A stretch of 64,000 nt of DNA, taken from the NCBI GenBank assembly GCA_002335385.1, contig DCVK01000021.1:90490-154489 (forward strand), read 5' to 3'. Both the position numbers and the translations under genes were made by a program. Source of the DNA: Candidatus Aminicenantes bacterium UBA2190. GTDB lineage: Bacteria; Acidobacteriota; Aminicenantia; UBA2199. Below are positions 16,456 to 25,004 of the stretch, piece by piece (within the stretch, counting starts at the first letter, position 1; every line of letters begins with the position of its first letter). The notes below the pieces were generated by a model. It was given only the letters and a program-made list of their open reading frames with translations, searched no databases and was not told where the DNA came from.

Positions 16456-17028
16456 ATGGGAAACGTCATCACCCTGCCCAATGTTCTCAGCCTGCTGCGC
16501 CTGCTGATGATCCCCCTGATCGTCCTGCTGATGGTCCATGTCAACGACGAGTTGTTCCCCTACCTGCTCATCACGTATGTCATTGCGGTCTCCCTAGATT
16601 TTCTCGACGGCTACATCGCCAGAAAGTTTTCCCAGGAGACCGAGCTGGGGCGGATCATCGACCCACTGGCCGACAAGATCCTGGTCCTGGCTATACTGAT
16701 CACGCTGACGGCGAAGTTCGGGTTCCCCCTGTGGCTGGCGGTGTTCATCATCCTGCGCGACATCCTGATCCTTTGGGCCAGCGTCCTGCTCTTCAGGGGC
16801 CGGCGTATCGTCAAGCCCTCGCTGGTGGTGGGCAAGATCACGTTCGCCCTGCTGAGCCTGCTGATCTTCATCTTCATCGTCGACCTCCACGAGCGGATCG
16901 ATCTGCTCGCGGTCAAGCAGTTCCTGATCGCCCTGACCTTCTCGTTCCTGCTTTGGTCCTGGGTCGCATATTTCCTGGTTTACCTGCAGGAGAAAAATGG
17001 AAAAAAAGAATTCGATCTTGATCGTTGA
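16456..17028 (+). CDS. pgsA: CDP-alcohol phosphatidyltransferase (PgsA-like)
   Basis: Membrane enzyme of 190 residues with the CDP-alcohol phosphatidyltransferase signature DGYIARKFSQETELGRIIDPLADK (DGxxAR...GxxxDxxxD, shown here across residues about 47-70). It probably makes phosphatidylglycerol phosphate from CDP-diacylglycerol and glycerol 3-phosphate. Five to six membrane helices are visible. ATG 16456 gives the usual short N-terminus (MGNVITLPNVLSLLR); the frame is open further upstream. It overlaps the following receiver gene by 32 nt. Confidence 0.88.
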   Translation: MGNVITLPNVLSLLRLLMIPLIVLLMVHVNDELFPYLLITYVIAVSLDFLDGYIARKFSQETELGRIIDPLADKILVLAILITLTAKFGFPLWLAVFIILRDILILWASVLLFRGRRIVKPSLVVGKITFALLSLLIFIFIVDLHERIDLLAVKQFLIALTFSFLLWSWVAYFLVYLQEKNGKKEFDLDR

Positions 17029-17365
17029 CGACGAGAAGGAGATCCGCCTGCTGCTGCAGGAGTTCCTGGAAAAGAACGGCTATGCCGTGCAGGTCGCCGA
17101 GGACGGGCAACAGGCGCTGAAACTGGCCGGCGAGCAGCTTCCCGACCTGGTCATTACCGACCTGCTGCTGCCGAAGGAGCATGGCATCGAAGTGATGCAG
17201 GCCATCAAGGACAGGTTCTTCCTGCCCATCATCGCCATATCGGGCATCTACAGGAAGGAGGAGATCCAGGGCCGTATCAACGACGTGTTCATCGACGGTT
17301 TTTTCGAAAAGCCGCTGGACCTCGACGCCATCCTCGCCTGCATCCGCTCCATCCTCAATGGATGA
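16997..17365 (+). CDS. Single-domain response regulator
   Basis: Stand-alone receiver domain of 122 residues: the acidic pair in ILIVDDEKE, the phospho-acceptor Asp in LVITDLLLP (about residue 52), the conserved Ser/Thr position in IAISG and the Lys in FEKPL. There is no output domain and no histidine kinase gene nearby, so it must act by protein contact or in a relay. ATG 16997 has CAGGAG upstream and lies 32 nt inside pgsA; the stop overlaps the next gene by 8 nt. Function beyond phosphotransfer is unknown. Confidence 0.9.
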   Translation: MEKKNSILIVDDEKEIRLLLQEFLEKNGYAVQVAEDGQQALKLAGEQLPDLVITDLLLPKEHGIEVMQAIKDRFFLPIIAISGIYRKEEIQGRINDVFIDGFFEKPLDLDAILACIRSILNG

Positions 17366-18263
17366 GCCCTTTTATTCCTTCGCCTCATTCCTGAACAACA
17401 AGTTTCCCGGCGGCAAAGTGCGGAAGATCCCGATCAATGCGGGGTTCTCCTGCCCGAACCGCGATGGGACGCTGTCCGGCACCGGCTGCATATTCTGCGA
17501 CCCCTTCGCTGCCGGTCCCGTCGCCACGGCGGACTGGACGATCGAGGAGCAGATCACGTCTTATGTCCGGCGCCGTCCCGGACAAAGGTTCATCGCTTAT
17601 TTCCAATCACATTGCAACACCTATGGGCCCGTCGAGGAATTGCGGCGCAAGTACGAGATCGTTTTCCGCTGCCCGGAGATCGTCGGGCTTTTCATCGCCA
17701 CCCGCCCCGATGCGCTCCCGGCGCCGGTCCTGTCCCTGTTGCAGGAGGTGGGCCGGCGCATCTACCTGAGCGTCGAGCTCGGGCTGCAGTCGGTTCACGA
17801 GCGGAGCCTGGTCCTGCTCCACCGCAACCACTCGGTTCGGCAGTTCAAGGAAGCTTTTCATGAATTGCGCCGGCGGGGTATCGACGCCGTCGTCCACCTC
17901 ATTATCGGTATCCCCGGCGAAACGCAAGCGGACATGCGCGCGACCATCGCGGAAATGAACGCCCTGAAGCCGGCGGGGCTCAAGTTTCATCCGCTGCACG
18001 TGCTCCGAGGTTCGCCGCTGCAGGCGCAGCTTGACCGCGGTTCCCTGCCGCTGCTGGGCCGGGACGAGTATGTCGCCATCCTCTGTGACCTTCTGGAACG
18101 CCTGGACCCGGGCATCGTGGTCCACCGGCTCACGGCTGACCGGGAGAAGGATCTTTTCATCGCCCCGCTCTGGGCACTGAACAAGGCCGCCGTGCTGGAG
18201 TCCATCCGCCTGGAAATGCGGCAACGGGGATCGCGCCAGGGTTGTCGGCAGGCGGAATGTTGA
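17358..18263 (+). CDS. TIGR01212-type radical SAM protein (YhcC-like)
   Basis: Radical SAM protein of 301 residues. The cluster-binding cysteines are in SCPNRDGTLSGTGCIFC, a spacing (longer than CxxxCxxC) typical of the YhcC/TIGR01212 family; then FIAYFQSHCNTYGPVEELR and HLIIGIPGETQADMRAT. It is similar in fold to Elp3. The cellular reaction of this family is not established. It overlaps the response-regulator gene and is probably co-transcribed with pgsA. The length agrees with the family. Confidence 0.9.
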   Translation: MDEPFYSFASFLNNKFPGGKVRKIPINAGFSCPNRDGTLSGTGCIFCDPFAAGPVATADWTIEEQITSYVRRRPGQRFIAYFQSHCNTYGPVEELRRKYEIVFRCPEIVGLFIATRPDALPAPVLSLLQEVGRRIYLSVELGLQSVHERSLVLLHRNHSVRQFKEAFHELRRRGIDAVVHLIIGIPGETQADMRATIAEMNALKPAGLKFHPLHVLRGSPLQAQLDRGSLPLLGRDEYVAILCDLLERLDPGIVVHRLTADREKDLFIAPLWALNKAAVLESIRLEMRQRGSRQGCRQAEC

Positions 18264-18281
18264 AGCGTGTTCCGTGGCGCG

Positions 18282-18310
18282 TTGACAAAAGATCACCGAT
18301 GATGTAAACA
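18282..18310 (+). promoter_or_regulatory. Candidate promoter of the DUF4388-J-TPR gene
   Basis: TTGACA (18282-18287), 17-nt spacer, TAAACA (18305-18310, weak). ATG 18316 comes 5 nt later, and ATG 18337 after a GGGG-containing stretch comes 26 nt later. Confidence 0.5.
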
Positions 18311-18336
18311 TTTGGATGAAGAGAAACGGGGAATGG

Positions 18337-19767
18337 ATGGGAAAACGAGTCATTGAGTCGCCGATCCCTTTCGTGCTGCGCAAGGTCTTCATGGAGAAGA
18401 TCACCGGTGGTTTGACTATCAAGGGCGAGAACTTCGAAAAGAGCCTGTTCTTCAGCCAGGGCGACATTTGTTTCGCCAGGACCAACATCCTGCAAGAGCG
18501 CCTGGGCGAGGTGCTCTTCAAGATCGGCAAGATCGACAAGACCCAGTTCTGGGACATTCATAAGCTGATCTCGGGCCAGAAGGAGAGGCTCGGCCAGGTG
18601 CTGGTGCTGAACAATTTCATCAGTCAGAAGGACCTTTTTTACGGGCTGATCTACCAGGTGCGCGTGATCGCCCTCTCCACCTTCGCCCTGACCAGCGGCG
18701 AATGGGAATTTTCACCGACTCTCCCCGAGCTCCCTGAAGACTCGAAATTCAAGATCGAACTGCCCGGGATCTTCGTCGAGGGTGTGCCGCGCTTCAAGAG
18801 CCTGCCCCTGTTCCGAAGCAACTTCGCCAAGCGCCTTCTGCAGACCAAGCCGGTCTCGGCCGAGATCGGCAGTTTCCTCAAGGACGAGGACGTGGATGTC
18901 TACAAGGCGTTGAGCTCCCGTTCGGGAGTGCCGGCCGAGCGGGCGGCGGAGGAATTGGGCCTTGCCGACGAGGTCCTCTGGCAGAAACTGGCCCTCTTTT
19001 TTCTGCTGAATATCCTGGAGTTCGTCGCCACGTCTGTCCCGCGCGCACCGAGCCAGGACCAAGAAGCGCTGCTGGCCCTTTATGAAAGCATGAAGGCCAG
19101 GGACCTGGATTATTATGAATTGTTCGACTTGAACAATAGCGCCACGTTCAACCAGATCAAGGAGACGTATTACCAGTACGCGAAAAAATATCATCCCGAC
19201 CGCCTGGGCGAAGCATCGAATCCCGAGCTGAGAGAAAAAGCCAACTTTGTTTTCGCCAGGATCAACAAGGCGTTCGAAGTCCTCAGCGATGAAGGGAAAC
19301 GGCGTGAATACGACATGAAGGGGTACAAGGAGATTCAGAAGACCGAGAAGACGACCGAAAACCTCGTCGAAAAAGCGAACCTCTATTACCGCAAGGCCAA
19401 GACCCTCTATTCCCAGCAGCGGTTCAGGGAGACGGCCAGCCTGATGGAGGAATCGATCCGCAACGACCCCAACAAGGCGTCTTATTATCTTTTGCTGGGC
19501 CTGGCCCAGTCCAATATCCCCAATCTGCGGCGTGTCGCCGAGAAGAATTTCCAGAAGGTCATCGAGCTGGAGCCCTGGAACCCGGAGCCTTATGCCGCCC
19601 TCGGCCTGCTGTTCCAATATGAGAAGATGGAGAGAAGGGCCGAGAATTTTTTCAGGAAGGCTCTGGCCATCGACCCCGAGCATGAACTGGCCAAAAAGCG
19701 CCTCGCCGAGATCCTGGGCCCGGGGAAAAAACAGTCGGTCCTCTCGATGTTCCAGAAAAAAAAGTAA
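18337..19767 (+). CDS. DUF4388 - J-domain - TPR fusion protein
   Basis: Cytosolic protein of 476 residues with three modules. Residues about 5-130 are a DUF4388/PatA-N-like domain (GGLTIKGENFEKSLFFSQGDICFARTN, LGEVLFKIGKI), often found in gliding and signalling proteins. About 245-310 is a J domain with the HPD motif in AKKYHPDRLGE and EVLSDEGKRREYD. About 330-475 are TPR repeats (ANLYYRKAKTLYSQQRFRETASLMEESI and two more). The J domain implies that it recruits and stimulates an Hsp70; a dnaK lies at 58.9 kb. ATG 18337 has an ACGGGGAATGG ribosome site; ATG 18316 (7 residues longer) would be leaderless. The client is unknown. Confidence 0.85.
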   Translation: MGKRVIESPIPFVLRKVFMEKITGGLTIKGENFEKSLFFSQGDICFARTNILQERLGEVLFKIGKIDKTQFWDIHKLISGQKERLGQVLVLNNFISQKDLFYGLIYQVRVIALSTFALTSGEWEFSPTLPELPEDSKFKIELPGIFVEGVPRFKSLPLFRSNFAKRLLQTKPVSAEIGSFLKDEDVDVYKALSSRSGVPAERAAEELGLADEVLWQKLALFFLLNILEFVATSVPRAPSQDQEALLALYESMKARDLDYYELFDLNNSATFNQIKETYYQYAKKYHPDRLGEASNPELREKANFVFARINKAFEVLSDEGKRREYDMKGYKEIQKTEKTTENLVEKANLYYRKAKTLYSQQRFRETASLMEESIRNDPNKASYYLLLGLAQSNIPNLRRVAEKNFQKVIELEPWNPEPYAALGLLFQYEKMERRAENFFRKALAIDPEHELAKKRLAEILGPGKKQSVLSMFQKKK

Positions 19768-19809
19768 CCCATCCCCCCCACTACATTTTGTGTTTAAAAA
19801 AAAACAATA

Positions 19810-19837
19810 TTGACATTTAGCGTTTTTGGGGTAAGAT
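19810..19837 (+). promoter_or_regulatory. Promoter of the glgA-trxA-trxB operon
   Basis: TTGACA (19810-19815), 16-nt spacer, TAAGAT (19832-19837). The expected leader is about 35 nt and carries a GGCGGAGGGGG ribosome site before GTG 19880. Confidence 0.75.
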
Positions 19838-19879
19838 AGCAGGGTTGTCCATCAGGAGCGAGTAGGCGGAGGGGGCTGC

Positions 19880-21334
19880 GTGAACATTCTGTATTTGTCT
19901 TCCGAAGCGGTGCCGTTCGCCAAGACGGGCGGCTTGGGAGACGTGTCGGGCGCCCTGCCGCGGGTCCTGGCGGCCAGCGAAAAGGTCACGCTGATGATGC
20001 CCGGCTACCGGACGGATGAGATCCAGCGGGCCCGGGCCGAGGTCGTCGATGTTTTTTCTCTGCGCATCGGGGCGGGGACGCACGACGCGGTCATTAAAAA
20101 AACCGATATTTCCGCCAATCATTCTGTCTGTTTCGTCCATAACGATCACTTTTTTGCCCGCGACGGCATTTACGGCGACGATGCGGGTGACTATCCCGAC
20201 AATTTCACCCGTTTTCTGTTTTTTCAAAAAGCCGCCCTGGAATACGTGCGCAGGAAAGGCCTGCGCTTTGACATCGTCCATGGCAATGACTGGCAGACCG
20301 CCCTGGTTCCCCTGCTCATGCGGATCGATCCGCTTGCGGCCCATTTCGCCGGGACAAGATCGGTCTTCACCATTCACAACCTCGGCTACCAGGGGATATT
20401 CCCGGCCGCGGCCTTCGCCGAAACCGCCCTGCCGCCTTATCTGTTTTCCCCGGAACATCTCGAATTTTTTGGCGACCTGAACTGCCTGAAGTCCGGCATC
20501 ATTTTTTCCGACCGGCTGCTCACTGTCAGCCCGGCCTACGCCCGGGAGATAGTTTCCCGTGACCAGGGGTTTGGTCTGGACGGGCTGCTGGCCAAGTATG
20601 CCCACAAGCTGAGCGGAATTCTCAACGGCGTCGATTACAGCCAGTGGGACCCGCAAGACGATCCATTCATCGTCCAGCGCTATTCCCTGCGATCGCTGCC
20701 GGAAAAAACCAGGAACAAAGAAGCGCTTTTCTCCGAGCTCGGCCTGGCGGGCCAAAGCCGTTCACCGCTGATGATCATGATCTCGCGGATCTCGCAGCAG
20801 AAAGGGGTGGAAGCGCTGCCGCGGTTGCTGCCCCTGCTGTTCCAGGAAGATATTTATTTCGTTTTTCTCGGCAAGGGCGACCGTTCCTTGACCAAGGAGA
20901 TCGCCGACCTGGCCGGGCGATTTCCTCGGCGCATGAGGTTTTTGAACGCCTTCGACGAAAAATTGGCCCATCGCCTGCAGGCGGCGGGAGACCTCCTGTT
21001 CATGCCGTCGACCTATGAGCCGTGCGGGCTGAACCAGATCTATGGATTGCGCTACGGTACAGTCCCCATCGTGCGGGCTACCGGCGGCCTGGATGATTCG
21101 ATCCGGGAATTCGATCCGACAACGCTCCACGGGACGGGCTTCAAATTCAGGGGCAACGATATCACCGTAATCCTGGCGGTGATCCGCAACGCCCTGCGCC
21201 TGTTCCTCGACCGGAGCATCTGGAGCAGGATCCAGGAAAACGGCATGGCCATGGATTTTTCATGGGAACGCGCCGCGGCAAGCTACTTGACACTCTATAA
21301 GAATATTTTATCGGAGGATACTCAGCATGTCTGA
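19880..21334 (+). CDS. glgA: Glycogen synthase
   Basis: GT5 glycogen/starch synthase of 484 residues, which extends alpha-1,4-glucan from ADP- or UDP-glucose. The N-terminal KTGGLGDVSGALP substrate loop (residues about 14-26) and the C-terminal TYEPCGLNQIYGLRYGTVPIVRATGGLDD nucleotide-sugar site are typical. The start is GTG 19880 with a strong purine-rich ribosome site. It overlaps trxA by 8 nt. No branching enzyme or glgC is in the window, so the rest of the glycogen pathway must lie elsewhere. Confidence 0.96.
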   Translation: MNILYLSSEAVPFAKTGGLGDVSGALPRVLAASEKVTLMMPGYRTDEIQRARAEVVDVFSLRIGAGTHDAVIKKTDISANHSVCFVHNDHFFARDGIYGDDAGDYPDNFTRFLFFQKAALEYVRRKGLRFDIVHGNDWQTALVPLLMRIDPLAAHFAGTRSVFTIHNLGYQGIFPAAAFAETALPPYLFSPEHLEFFGDLNCLKSGIIFSDRLLTVSPAYAREIVSRDQGFGLDGLLAKYAHKLSGILNGVDYSQWDPQDDPFIVQRYSLRSLPEKTRNKEALFSELGLAGQSRSPLMIMISRISQQKGVEALPRLLPLLFQEDIYFVFLGKGDRSLTKEIADLAGRFPRRMRFLNAFDEKLAHRLQAAGDLLFMPSTYEPCGLNQIYGLRYGTVPIVRATGGLDDSIREFDPTTLHGTGFKFRGNDITVILAVIRNALRLFLDRSIWSRIQENGMAMDFSWERAAASYLTLYKNILSEDTQHV

Positions 21335-21647
21335 AATCATTTCGGCCAACGACGGGAATTTCGAAAGCTTCATCCAGGGTCATCCCATGGTCATTGTCGA
21401 CTTCTGGGCGCCGACCTGCATGCCCTGCCGGCTGATGGAGCCGGGACTGGAAAAGATCGCGGCCAGCCACCCGGAGAGGGTCAAGGTCTTGAAGGTCAAT
21501 GTCAATGAAAACCCCAAGACCTCCTCGCGCTTTTTCGTGCGCACCCTGCCCACCCTGCTGTTCATCAAGGACGGTCAGGTCCGGACACAGATCGTCGGCG
21601 CCGTCAATCCGGTGTTGATCGAAAAGACCCTCAATGAGGTCGGCTGA
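21327..21647 (+). CDS. trxA: Thioredoxin
   Basis: Thioredoxin-fold protein of 106 residues with the active site WAPTCMPCR (CMPC instead of the classical CGPC) near residue 30 and the cis-proline in RTLPTLLFIKDG. It should be the electron donor reduced by the thioredoxin reductase encoded immediately after it (TGATG overlap). No signal peptide. The CxPC variation may shift its redox potential. Co-expression with glycogen synthase is unusual and may only reflect operon packing. Confidence 0.93.
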   Translation: MSEIISANDGNFESFIQGHPMVIVDFWAPTCMPCRLMEPGLEKIAASHPERVKVLKVNVNENPKTSSRFFVRTLPTLLFIKDGQVRTQIVGAVNPVLIEKTLNEVG

Positions 21648-22570
21648 TGGATAAAAACTGGGACGTGATCATCGTGGGCGGCGGCCCGGCCGGTCTTGCC
21701 GCCGCGATCTATTGCGGGCGGGCCTTGAGGAAGACCCTGGTGCTGGAGAAAAAAGTCTTCGGCGGTCAGATCATTTTCTCCGACATCATCGAGAACTATC
21801 CCGGTTTCGCCGAGCCGATCGTCCCGGCCGACCTGATGGAACAAATGGCCAAGCAGGGCGAGCGCTACGGGGTCGTGCTGGAGAACGACGAGGCCCTGGG
21901 GTTGGTCAGGGAGGGGGAGAACTGGAGGGTCGACGTCTACCAGAATGCCTATACGGCGAAGGCAATCCTTTACGCCGCCGGCTCGACGCACCGTTTCCTT
22001 GGCGTTCCCGGCGAGCAGGAACTGCTGGGACGCGGGGTGTCGGTCTGCGCCACCTGCGATGCTCCCTTTTTCCGGGGCAAGAAAGTGGCTGTTCTGGGCG
22101 GCGGCGACACGGCCCTCTACGAGGCGCTGCACCTGGCAAAATTCGCCTCCGAAGTCACCTTGATCCATCGCCGCGACCAGCTCCGCGCCGAGAGGATCCT
22201 CCAGGAGCGGGTATTCAAGAACGACAGGATCAAGGTGCTCTGGGATTCCGAGGTCCTGCGCTTCCAGGGCGGGCAAACGCTTGAGGCGCTGGAGGTGCGC
22301 AATAAAAAAACGAACCGCGTGGAACCCATGGCGTACGACGGGGCCTTCCTGGCCATCGGCACCATCCCCAACACCGGCTTGCTGAAGGACCTGGTGCAGC
22401 TGGATGAGAACGGCTACGTCGTGACCGATATCTCCCTGCGCACCGCGGCCAGGGGACTGTTCGTTTCCGGAGAGGTCATCAAGGGCAACCGCCGCCAGGT
22501 CGCCATCTCGGTGGGCATGGGCGTGCAGGCCGCGCTCAACTGCGAAGAGTACCTCGCTTCCCGGGATTGA
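21647..22570 (+). CDS. trxB: Thioredoxin reductase
   Basis: Low-molecular-weight thioredoxin reductase of 307 residues. FAD-binding GGGPAGLAAAIYCGRA at the N-terminus, the redox-active pair in VCATCDAPFFRGKKV, the NAD(P)H-binding GGGDTALYEAL, and the C-terminal SGEVIKGNRRQVAISVGMG block. The usual HRR-type arginines appear as LIHRRDQLRA, consistent with NADPH use. Its pairing with trxA makes a complete thioredoxin system. The active site reads CATC as in most TrxB proteins. Confidence 0.95.
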   Translation: MDKNWDVIIVGGGPAGLAAAIYCGRALRKTLVLEKKVFGGQIIFSDIIENYPGFAEPIVPADLMEQMAKQGERYGVVLENDEALGLVREGENWRVDVYQNAYTAKAILYAAGSTHRFLGVPGEQELLGRGVSVCATCDAPFFRGKKVAVLGGGDTALYEALHLAKFASEVTLIHRRDQLRAERILQERVFKNDRIKVLWDSEVLRFQGGQTLEALEVRNKKTNRVEPMAYDGAFLAIGTIPNTGLLKDLVQLDENGYVVTDISLRTAARGLFVSGEVIKGNRRQVAISVGMGVQAALNCEEYLASRD

Positions 22571-22595
22571 CCGCCTGCGGCCCGGAGAGTATCGT
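22567..22595 (+). promoter_or_regulatory. Candidate promoter of amrS
   Basis: TTGACC (22567-22572), 17-nt spacer, TATCGT (22590-22595). A GGGAGG ribosome site precedes ATG 22631. Confidence 0.5.
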
Positions 22596-22630
22596 GGTGG
22601 GGGCTTTCCTCATCTTCACGGGAGGAACGT

Positions 22631-23638
22631 ATGATCAAGGCGCTCCTTGGCGAAACGGCGGGGAATCACCGCGTGATCTGCCGCCTGTGTGCTCACGAAT
22701 GCCGGATTGCTGAAGGCAAAACCGGGATTTGCCGCGTACGCAAGAACGTGGGCGGCGAATTGTTCTCCCTCAATTCCGACCGGGTCGTCGCCGCCCATAT
22801 CGATCCGATCGAAAAGAAGCCGTTGTATCATTTCCTGCCCGGATCGCGCTCCTTCTCCGTCGCCGCCATGGGCTGCAATTTTTCCTGCCGCTTCTGCCAG
22901 AACCACGCCATTTCCATGGTGGATGAGGAAACGGCCATCCAGGGCGATGCCGTTGCCCCGGAGCAACTGGTGGCGCTGGCCAAAGAGCACAACGCCCGCT
23001 CGATCGCATATACCTATACCGAGCCGACGGTTTTCTTTGAGCTCGTCCTGGAAACGGCGCGCCGGGCCCGCGCCGCCGGTATCCGCAACGTCCTGGTCAG
23101 CAACGGCTACCTGACCTCCGGGGCCCTGGCGCTGCTGGGACCGTTCCTGGACGGGGCCAACATCGACCTGAAAGCGTTCAGCGACGGGTTTTACAGGAAA
23201 TACTGTTCCGCTCGCCTGCAGCCCGTGCTGGAGACTATCGCAGCCGTAAAGGCCATGGGAATCTGGCTCGAGGTCACCACGCTGCTGATCCCGGGATTGA
23301 ATGACGAGCCGCGGCAGATCGCGGAGCTGGTCGGTTTTTTGCGCGGCCTGGATCGCGACATCCCCTGGCACGTCTCCCGCTTTTTTCCTCAATACCACAT
23401 GGAGGATATCCCGCCCACGGATGCGGAATCGATCTGCCGCTATCTGCGTCTGGCCGAGGATGGCGGGCTGCATTTTCCCTACGGCGGCAACCTGCCGGAT
23501 TCGCGCTGGAGCCATACGCTCTGCCCGCAATGCCGCGGGATGCTGATCGAAAGGTCGGGATACCACGCCAGGATCGTCGGACTTCATGAGGGGGCGTGCA
23601 GGTCCTGCGGTGCCGCCGTGGCCGGCGTCTGGAGCTGA
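22631..23638 (+). CDS. amrS: AmmeMemoRadiSam-type radical SAM enzyme
   Basis: Radical SAM enzyme of 335 residues. It has an N-terminal Cys cluster (CRLCAHECRIAEGKTGICRVRKN) and the radical SAM CxxxCxxC in MGCNFSCRFCQNH (about residue 80), then SYTYTEPTVFFE and NGYLTSGALALL, as in AmrS/PflA-like activases. A C-terminal Cys pattern (CPQC...CRSCGA) adds a possible second metal site. Families called AmmeMemoRadiSam usually occur with MEMO and AMMECR1 partners; neither is in this window. Its substrate is unknown. Confidence 0.9.
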   Translation: MIKALLGETAGNHRVICRLCAHECRIAEGKTGICRVRKNVGGELFSLNSDRVVAAHIDPIEKKPLYHFLPGSRSFSVAAMGCNFSCRFCQNHAISMVDEETAIQGDAVAPEQLVALAKEHNARSIAYTYTEPTVFFELVLETARRARAAGIRNVLVSNGYLTSGALALLGPFLDGANIDLKAFSDGFYRKYCSARLQPVLETIAAVKAMGIWLEVTTLLIPGLNDEPRQIAELVGFLRGLDRDIPWHVSRFFPQYHMEDIPPTDAESICRYLRLAEDGGLHFPYGGNLPDSRWSHTLCPQCRGMLIERSGYHARIVGLHEGACRSCGAAVAGVWS

Positions 23639-23662
23639 TCCGCGGTCGCCGCGGCGCCCACG

Positions 23663-23691
23663 TTGACAAAAATAAAACCTTGGACTATTTT
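23663..23691 (+). promoter_or_regulatory. Promoter of the orphan at 23708
   Basis: TTGACA (23663-23668), 17-nt spacer, TATTTT (23686-23691). A start near 23698 leaves a 10-nt leader holding only GGAG. Confidence 0.75.
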
Positions 23692-23707
23692 ATTCCCGGA
23701 GAATAAC

Positions 23708-24988
23708 ATGCCAGAGAACAAATCCCCGGAAGCGAACGCCACCCCTGTCCCCCCGGTGCCGAACCAGGTGCCGGGCGGAGCCGCGAACATCCCGGAGCCG
23801 CCGTTGAACCTCCCGCCCGAGGCCATGGTGCTGGAAGCGAGCCCCGTTGCTTCGCCCGTTCCGCAGGCGAAAACGGAAGGGACGCGGCCGCTGCCGGCCG
23901 CAAGGCCCGCTTTGCCGAGGAGCCTGTGGTGGCTGGCGGCGGCGGTCCTGGCGCTTTTGGCCATGCTGGTCATCGTGGCGTTCGGGAGCAGGGGAAAGAA
24001 AAAACCGGAAACCCCCGCTGTCCAAAGCACGGAAAAGACCGAGGAGCTGAGCAACTATACCGCCTTCATCGCCGCGAACAAGGGGCTTGTTGCCTTGAAG
24101 CCTTCAGAGCAGGTATTGACGGCCGGGCCTTTTGCCGGCGAAGCGCCCCTGGCGGTCCGTGAAACCGGGCCGCTTTCTTCCCTCGCTGCCGACCCGCAAC
24201 TGGCGGCCCTGGCGGAGGCGCTGATGAAACGGGTACAGATCATGCATGGCTTCCGCGATACGGAGGCCAAAGGGCAGGTCATCCGCTCCACCAAGGGGGA
24301 ATACCGGGGATTCCGCGTGAGCGCCGTGGAAAAGCGGGTGAACGGTGCCGCGGTCCATTCGGAAATCATCCTGTCCACGCCGGGCAAAGGGGTGGTGCGA
24401 ACGGTGAACCGGGTCCTGCAGCAGCTGGACAGGACCGATCTGAACGGCGTGCTTTCCGAGGTCCGTGCCGCCGGCCTGGAGTACATTCCCCAGGCGGCGG
24501 GAGGCGACGTGTTCCGTGTCCAATTGCGTCCCGTCCGCCCCTGGGGAAAGCCTACGGCCGCCGAATGGCTGATCGCGGCCAAGGCGGTCGGGGCGATCTC
24601 GCTGGGCATGCCGGTCGACCGGATCAGGGAGAACCTGGCCCCCTCCGCCCAAGTCTTGAAGAGGAAGATCCTGGTCAATGACGCATATTACGATGTATAC
24701 AAGGCGACCGATGCCGGCGGCGAGCCGCTGTTCTATGCCTATGAAAAGGCGGGCCGGGTCTGGGGCATCTCCGTGGTCAGCCCCGTCTTCAGGACCGTGA
24801 GCGGCATCGGCATCGGCAGCTCCCTGGACCAAATGCGCATCAGCTATCCCGAGGTCCGGCTGGCCCACTCCGAAAGAAAGACGCCGTTCGCCCGGGTGCC
24901 GGGCGTTGACGGCATCTTCATTTTCCAGAGCGACACCCGGCAGGAGGTCGTCGCCATCCTGATCGGAGAATCTCCGGAATTCGAGTAG
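23708..24988 (+). CDS. Membrane-anchored hypothetical protein
   Basis: Protein of 426 residues, family not recognised. A proline/alanine-rich, probably disordered cytosolic stretch (1-70) leads to one membrane helix at about 75-97 (LWWLAAAVLALLAMLVIVAFG), then an extracytoplasmic region. That part holds a mixed alpha/beta domain and, in the last 150 residues, two similar elements, GAISLGMPVDRIRE and GIGIGSSLDQMRISYP. Such xLGMxxxxV/I repeats are common in small BamE-like lipoprotein domains, but I cannot assign the family. It stands alone behind a strong promoter and converges on the TRAP operon. Confidence 0.75.
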   Translation: MPENKSPEANATPVPPVPNQVPGGAANIPEPPLNLPPEAMVLEASPVASPVPQAKTEGTRPLPAARPALPRSLWWLAAAVLALLAMLVIVAFGSRGKKKPETPAVQSTEKTEELSNYTAFIAANKGLVALKPSEQVLTAGPFAGEAPLAVRETGPLSSLAADPQLAALAEALMKRVQIMHGFRDTEAKGQVIRSTKGEYRGFRVSAVEKRVNGAAVHSEIILSTPGKGVVRTVNRVLQQLDRTDLNGVLSEVRAAGLEYIPQAAGGDVFRVQLRPVRPWGKPTAAEWLIAAKAVGAISLGMPVDRIRENLAPSAQVLKRKILVNDAYYDVYKATDAGGEPLFYAYEKAGRVWGISVVSPVFRTVSGIGIGSSLDQMRISYPEVRLAHSERKTPFARVPGVDGIFIFQSDTRQEVVAILIGESPEFE

Positions 24989-25004
24989 GTTTTTCCGGCG
25001 GCCT

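Noticed and set aside
19845..19865. TTG-started mini-ORF after the glgA -10
   Set aside because: Only six codons, a rare start codon, and no overlap with the glgA start; it does not fit the pattern seen at 44972 and 58201.
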